NCBI RefSeq assembly: GCF_003751265.1
Contig: NZ_RJKN01000003.1
Span: 372,001 to 436,000 of the forward strand
Origin: Pseudokineococcus lusitanus
GTDB lineage: Bacteria; Actinomycetota; Actinomycetes; Actinomycetales; Quadrisphaeraceae
Reading direction: 5' to 3'
DNA: 64,000 nucleotides
Below the pieces are notes generated by a model. It made no database searches. It saw nothing but the letters and a program-made list of their open reading frames with translations, and had not been told where the DNA came from. The position numbers and the translations under genes are program-made. Positions within the stretch are counted from its first letter, which is position 1. Every line of letters begins with the position of its first letter. Positions 60,650 through 64,000 of this stretch are shown piece after piece.

Positions 60650-62143
60650 ATGACGCCGCCGCCGGGCCCGACCGACGCCCCGGAGGCCGCGCCCGGCGGG
60701 CGGCGCCCGCTCCCGGCCACCGCCGCGGCGACGTCGGCCGAGCAGCCGTGGCCCGTCCGCCTGCTCTCCACGAAGATCGGCGACTACGTCGCGCGCATGT
60801 CCCCCGTCTGGGTGGAGGGGCAGCTCGTCCAGGTCACCCGCCGCCCCGGGCAGGCCACCGCCTTCTGCGTGCTGCGCGACGCCGACGTCGACATGTCCCT
60901 GTCCGTCACGACGCACGTGCGGGTCCTCGACGCCCTCGGGCCCGCGCTCGTCGAGGGGGCCCGCGTCGTCGTCCGCGGCACCCCGGAGTTCTGGGCGCGG
61001 CGCGGCTCGCTGCAGCTGCGCGCCGACGCCATCCGACCGGTCGGCGCGGGTGAGCTGCTCGCCCGGGTCGAGGCGCTGCGCCGGGTCCTCGCCGCCGAGG
61101 GGCTCTTCGACGCGAGCCGCAAGAAGGCGCTGCCCTTCCTCCCCCGCGTCGTCGGCCTCGTCTGCGGGCGGGCCAGCGCGGCCGAGCGCGACGTCCTCGT
61201 CACCGCCCGCGGCCGCTGGCCGGGCGTGCGCTTCGAGGTGCGTCCCGTCGTCGTCCAGGGCGTCGACGCCGTGGCCCAGGTGAGCCGCGCCGTCGCCGAG
61301 CTCGACGCCCTGGACGAGGTCGACGTCGTCGTCGTCGCCCGCGGCGGCGGCTCCCTCGAGGACCTGCTCCCCTTCAGCAACGAGGCGCTGCTGCGCGCGG
61401 TGGCCGCCTGCCGGACCCCGGTCGTCAGCGCCATCGGCCACGAGGTCGACTCGCCGCTGCTCGACCTCGTCGCCGACGTGCGCGCCTCGACGCCGACGGA
61501 CGCCGGGCGCCGCGTCGTCCCGGCCGTCGACGAGGAGCTCGCCGCCCTCGCCGGGGCTCGGCGCCGGCTCCGCCAGGGCGTCCGCACCTGGCTGGACGGC
61601 GAGCGCGCCCGCCTCGCCGCCCTGCGGGCCCGGCCGGTGCTGGCCGAGCCGGCGCGCGGGCTGGCCGACCAGCGGGCCGCCGTCGGTGCCGCCCGCGACC
61701 GGGGACGGCGGGCCCTGTCCGCCCGCCTGCGCCACGAGGACGCCGAGGTGGCGGGGCTGCGCCGGGCCGTCCGGACCCTCTCGCCCGCGTCGACGCTCGA
61801 GCGCGGGTACGCCGTGCTCACCGACGCGGCGGGCCACGTGGTGCGCGACCCGGCGGAGGTCGCGCCGGGCACGCGGCTGCTCGCCCGCGTCGCGGGGGGC
61901 GGCCTCGAGGTCGACGCCGTGGGGCCGGCGGGCCCCGGCGCGGACCGCGCGGCCGCCGGGGCGTCGGCCGACGGCCCGCCCGCCGTCGCCCCGCGGGCCC
62001 GGTCACGCCGCGCGCCGGCTCCCCCGGCCGCCCGGGAGGCGCCGGGCACGACCGCGGCGCCGGCCCCGGCGCCCGCCCCGCCCACGCCCCCGGCGCCGTC
62101 CCCGAGCGCGCCCGACGACGACCCGGGCGCCCCGCCCTATTGA
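60650..62143 (+). CDS. xseA: Exodeoxyribonuclease VII large subunit
   Basis: 497 residues. N-terminal OB fold (tRNA_anti-like, about 45-135; [20 protein letters not shown]), the catalytic Exonuc_VII_L domain (about 150-420) with [46 protein letters not shown] and the C-terminal [13 protein letters not shown]. It degrades single-stranded DNA from both ends with XseB. An extra N-terminal tail (1-40) and a C-terminal Ala/Pro-rich tail of about 75 residues are peculiar to this protein. It is followed by xseB after 46 bases. Secure. Confidence 0.94.
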   Translation: MTPPPGPTDAPEAAPGGRRPLPATAAATSAEQPWPVRLLSTKIGDYVARMSPVWVEGQLVQVTRRPGQATAFCVLRDADVDMSLSVTTHVRVLDALGPALVEGARVVVRGTPEFWARRGSLQLRADAIRPVGAGELLARVEALRRVLAAEGLFDASRKKALPFLPRVVGLVCGRASAAERDVLVTARGRWPGVRFEVRPVVVQGVDAVAQVSRAVAELDALDEVDVVVVARGGGSLEDLLPFSNEALLRAVAACRTPVVSAIGHEVDSPLLDLVADVRASTPTDAGRRVVPAVDEELAALAGARRRLRQGVRTWLDGERARLAALRARPVLAEPARGLADQRAAVGAARDRGRRALSARLRHEDAEVAGLRRAVRTLSPASTLERGYAVLTDAAGHVVRDPAEVAPGTRLLARVAGGGLEVDAVGPAGPGADRAAAGASADGPPAVAPRARSRRAPAPPAAREAPGTTAAPAPAPAPPTPPAPSPSAPDDDPGAPPY

Positions 62144-62177
62144 CGGGCGGCCGACCGGTGGCGTCCGTGCCCCCGCC

Positions 62178-62183
62178 TACCCT
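62178..62183 (+). promoter_or_regulatory. Possible -10 hexamer of xseB
   Basis: TACCCT, ending 6 bases before ATG 62190; GGCGGC in the spacer. The same hexamer and spacing occur at mrp and the PHP gene. Confidence 0.5.
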
Positions 62184-62189
62184 GGCGGC

Positions 62190-62426
62190 ATGGCCGAGCC
62201 CTCCGCCCCCGCCCCCTCCCCCGCCGCGCTGGGCTACGAGGAGGCCCGCGACGAGCTCGTCCGTGTCGTCACCGCGCTCGAGGCCGGCGGGGCGCCGCTC
62301 GAGCGCTCGCTCGAGCTGTGGGAGCGCGGCGAGGCCCTGGCCACCCGGTGCGAGGAGCTGCTCGACGGCGCCCGCGAGCGGCTCGACGCGGCCGTCGAGG
62401 CCCGCGGCGGCGACCGGGACGCCTGA
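62190..62426 (+). CDS. xseB: Exodeoxyribonuclease VII small subunit
   Basis: 78 residues. The three-helix XseB pattern is clear: [40 protein letters not shown] and [15 protein letters not shown]. XseB binds several copies per XseA along its coiled arm. ATG 62190 is the only sensible start and lies 6 bases after TACCCT. The DUF1802 gene begins 4 bases after its stop. Confidence 0.94.
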   Translation: MAEPSAPAPSPAALGYEEARDELVRVVTALEAGGAPLERSLELWERGEALATRCEELLDGARERLDAAVEARGGDRDA

Positions 62427-62430
62427 GGTC

Positions 62431-63039
62431 GTGGCCGTCGCGACGGGAGGCACGGCCGTCGGCGAGGTGCCCGCCCTCAAGGAGTGGGGCGCCGTCGCCC
62501 ACGCGCTGCTGGCGGGCCGGCAGTGCCTCCTGCTCCGCAAGGGCGGCATCCACGAACGCCGTTTCGTCGTCGGCGCCCCGCGTCCCGTGCTCTTCCCCAC
62601 CGTGGCGCACAGCCACGCCGAGGACGTGCGGCCCGAGCACCACGACCTCCTGGCGCCCGGCGCGGCCGACTCGACCGACGAGCGCGTCGTCGTCCGCTGC
62701 GCGCTGGCGGTCCGCGCCGTCGTGCCCGTGGAGCGCCCCGAGCACCTCGACGAGCTGGCGCCGCTCCACGTGTGGACCACGGCGTCCGCCGCGCGACGCC
62801 TCGACTTCCGCCCCCGCCACCTGCTCACCGCCCTCGTCGTCGAGGCGCGGCCGCTGCTCGTCCCCGTCGAGGTGGCCCGGCGCCCCGAGCACCGTGGCTG
62901 CTCGAGCTGGCTCGACCTCGCGGCCGACCTCCCGGGGCGGCCGGCGCTGGGCCCGCCCGCGCTCGACGACGCCGCCCTCGCCGAGGCCGGGCGACGGGTG
63001 CGCTCCGCCGTCGGGGGGCCGGGCGACGCCGACCGCTAG
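62431..63039 (+). CDS. DUF1802 family protein
   Basis: 202 residues. The family motif begins PALKEWGAVAHALLAGRQCLLLRKGGIHE, then FVVGAPRPVLFPTVAHSHAEDV. DUF1802 has no known function; it resembles a small enzyme-like fold. Start GTG 62431, 4 bases after the xseB stop, would allow coupled translation; GTG 62467, directly before PALKEW, is the main alternative and gives the usual family length. It converges with the DUF4245 gene, whose stop is 19 bases away. The position next to xseB is not one I recognise as conserved. Confidence 0.8.
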   Translation: MAVATGGTAVGEVPALKEWGAVAHALLAGRQCLLLRKGGIHERRFVVGAPRPVLFPTVAHSHAEDVRPEHHDLLAPGAADSTDERVVVRCALAVRAVVPVERPEHLDELAPLHVWTTASAARRLDFRPRHLLTALVVEARPLLVPVEVARRPEHRGCSSWLDLAADLPGRPALGPPALDDAALAEAGRRVRSAVGGPGDADR

Positions 63040-63058
63040 GTGTACTGCCCAGGGACAG

Positions 63059-63658
63059 CTAGGCGGGCGGCTCGGCGGTCGGCGCCACCTGCACGGCGGC
63101 CGCGAGCTCGGACAGCTCGGGGACGCCGGCCGTCCCGATCACCGCGTACGTGAGGTCGCCGTCGGTGCGCACCAGCGCCTGGAAGGGGGCGTCGGAACGG
63201 CGCTCCGGCGCGCGCGACCACAGCTCCCACGCCTCGCCGTCGACGTCCTGCTCGCCGGCCAGGTCGCCCTCGCGGACGACGTCGCGCACCCACCGCTCCG
63301 TCGCGCCCGCGGTGACGCGGATGCCCGCGTAGTCGTCCGACGGCGTGACCCAGCCGACGACCCACGTCGGCAGCCCGTCCGGGCCGGACGGCTCGAGCCG
63401 CGCGGCGTTGGGGGTCCACCCCGCCGGCGCGTCCGGGACCGGCACCGCGAAGTCCACCTGCGCCGCAGCGCCCCGGGCGGTGCCGTCGACGTCGACCGGC
63501 GGCTGCTCGAGGCGGCCCGGCTGGGGCAGCAGGAGCAGCAGCGGCACGATGAAGGCGCCGAGCGCGAGGAGCGACAGGACGACGTCGCGGGCCGCCTGCC
63601 GGGGCCGCGGGCGCTTCGGCGGCGGCACGGGCCGGCCGACGGGGGCTCGGGTGCTCAC
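63059..63658 (-). CDS. DUF4245 membrane-anchored protein
   Basis: 199 residues. Basic, Pro-rich N terminus, then one membrane helix (DVVLSLLALGAFIVPLLLLLP, about 25-45) and an extracytoplasmic domain with FAVPVPDAPAGWTPNAARLE and GDLTYAVIGTAGVPELSELA, the DUF4245 pattern. Function unknown. Its location between xseAB and glpX is conserved in many actinobacteria. GTG 63658 follows GAGGAT by 6 bases. Ends with TAG. Confidence 0.85.
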   Translation of the reverse strand: MSTRAPVGRPVPPPKRPRPRQAARDVVLSLLALGAFIVPLLLLLPQPGRLEQPPVDVDGTARGAAAQVDFAVPVPDAPAGWTPNAARLEPSGPDGLPTWVVGWVTPSDDYAGIRVTAGATERWVRDVVREGDLAGEQDVDGEAWELWSRAPERRSDAPFQALVRTDGDLTYAVIGTAGVPELSELAAAVQVAPTAEPPA

Positions 63659-63811
63659 GCCCCCATCCTCCCCCGGACGCCGCGGCGGCCCGCCGCCGCC
63701 CGTCCCGGCCCGCGACCGGGCCGGCGTCGTCGGCCCGGGGACGTGCCGCACCTCACGTCCCCGGACCGCCCGGCGGCCTCGTCGGCCCCCGGTCGGCGGG
63801 ACCCGCGCCGC

Positions 63812-63817
63812 TACGCT
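63812..63817 (+). promoter_or_regulatory. Candidate -10 of glpX
   Basis: TACGCT, giving a leader of about 95 bases with GC-rich inverted repeats and GGAGG at 63908-63912. Confidence 0.45.
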
Positions 63818-63918
63818 CCCCGTGCCCCGTCGACGGCCGGGGGCGCCCCGGGCCGACGCCCGGCAGGGCCCCCGACGGACCGTCGACGAGCGCGCCCCGA
63901 CGACGACGGAGGACCCCC

Positions 63919-64000
63919 ATGACGCACGCCACCTCGCTGCCGCCCTCGCTGGCCGTGGGCCAGCAGGCCCCCGACCGCAACCTCGGGCTGGAGCTCGTCC
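63919..64000 (+). CDS. glpX: Class II fructose-1,6-bisphosphatase, N-terminal 27 residues (truncated by window edge)
   Basis: Only the first 27 codons are in the window. They read THATSLPPSLAVGQQAPDRN then LGLELV after the initial Met; PDRNLxLELV is the start of the actinobacterial GlpX domain, which dephosphorylates fructose 1,6-bisphosphate in gluconeogenesis. GGAGG lies 6 bases before ATG 63919. The neighbourhood ispH-xseA-xseB-DUF4245-glpX is conserved in actinobacteria and supports the call, though the catalytic part cannot be seen. Confidence 0.85.
   Translation, partial: MTHATSLPPSLAVGQQAPDRNLGLELV

Overview
The window is about 64 kb of very GC-rich DNA, dense with genes and with almost every third codon position G or C. 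It looks like the core chromosome of a high-GC actinobacterium. Supporting genes are a mycothiol deacetylase (mshB), actinobacterial-type dapD, dapE and dapC, the sigE-htrA-tatB-mrp neighbourhood, the ispH-xseA-xseB-DUF4245-glpX neighbourhood, DUF3117, fdxA, and many genes that seem to be read from leaderless mRNAs. Genus cannot be fixed from sequence alone; a Kineosporiales- or Micrococcales-like organism would fit. I saw no rRNA, tRNA, insertion sequence, prophage or CRISPR array.

Layout. 1-8.6 kb: C-terminal part of a DEAD-box helicase, an RsbW-like ATPase, a DUF2236 oxygenase-like protein, a PHP phosphoesterase, DUF2332, an Xaa-Pro aminopeptidase, a stress-type membrane protein and a YbhN-like membrane protein. 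8.8-12.8 kb: dps, divergent from an operon of an MgtE regulatory module without its channel, DUF1003, and mrp. 12.9-18.5 kb: tatB, htrA and an ECF sigma factor read leftward (no anti-sigma gene between sigE and htrA), a divergent O-methyltransferase that appears to start at ATC, leucyl aminopeptidase and DUF3117. 18.5-28.8 kb: tag, SRPBCC and DivIVA-like operon; lysine/peptidoglycan genes dapE, dapD and dapC; a secreted lytic-enzyme-like protein; citrate synthase followed by a coupled small membrane protein and two Rossmann-fold proteins; and ferredoxin.

29-36.7 kb: a GNAT protein, a VanW protein, mshB coupled to a flavin reductase, an aldo/keto reductase and typA. 36.8-46.3 kb is the most distinctive part. 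Three large exported proteins lie in a row: a two-domain laccase, a 1331-residue ThuA/discoidin/PQQ-sugar-dehydrogenase-like/PKD/DUF1080 protein, and a cupredoxin with five Ig-like repeats. The last two share an unrecognised C-terminal module of about 80 residues. A Tat-exported PhoD phosphatase is divergent from them. 46.3-54.7 kb: Nudix hydrolase, BCCT transporter and a full dipeptide ABC transporter (dppABCDF). 55-64 kb: an unrecognised helical protein with unusual codons, ychF, a methyltransferase, rmuC, ispH, xseA, xseB, DUF1802, DUF4245 and the first codons of glpX.

Two general features recur. First, about twenty genes have a TANNNT-like (or CANNNT) hexamer ending exactly 6-7 bases before the start codon, which is the layout of leaderless transcription. 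Second, terminators are long GC-rich perfect hairpins without a T tract. Three genes appear to use non-standard start codons: two CTG starts inside CTGA stop/start overlaps, and one ATC start with a good ribosome-binding site.
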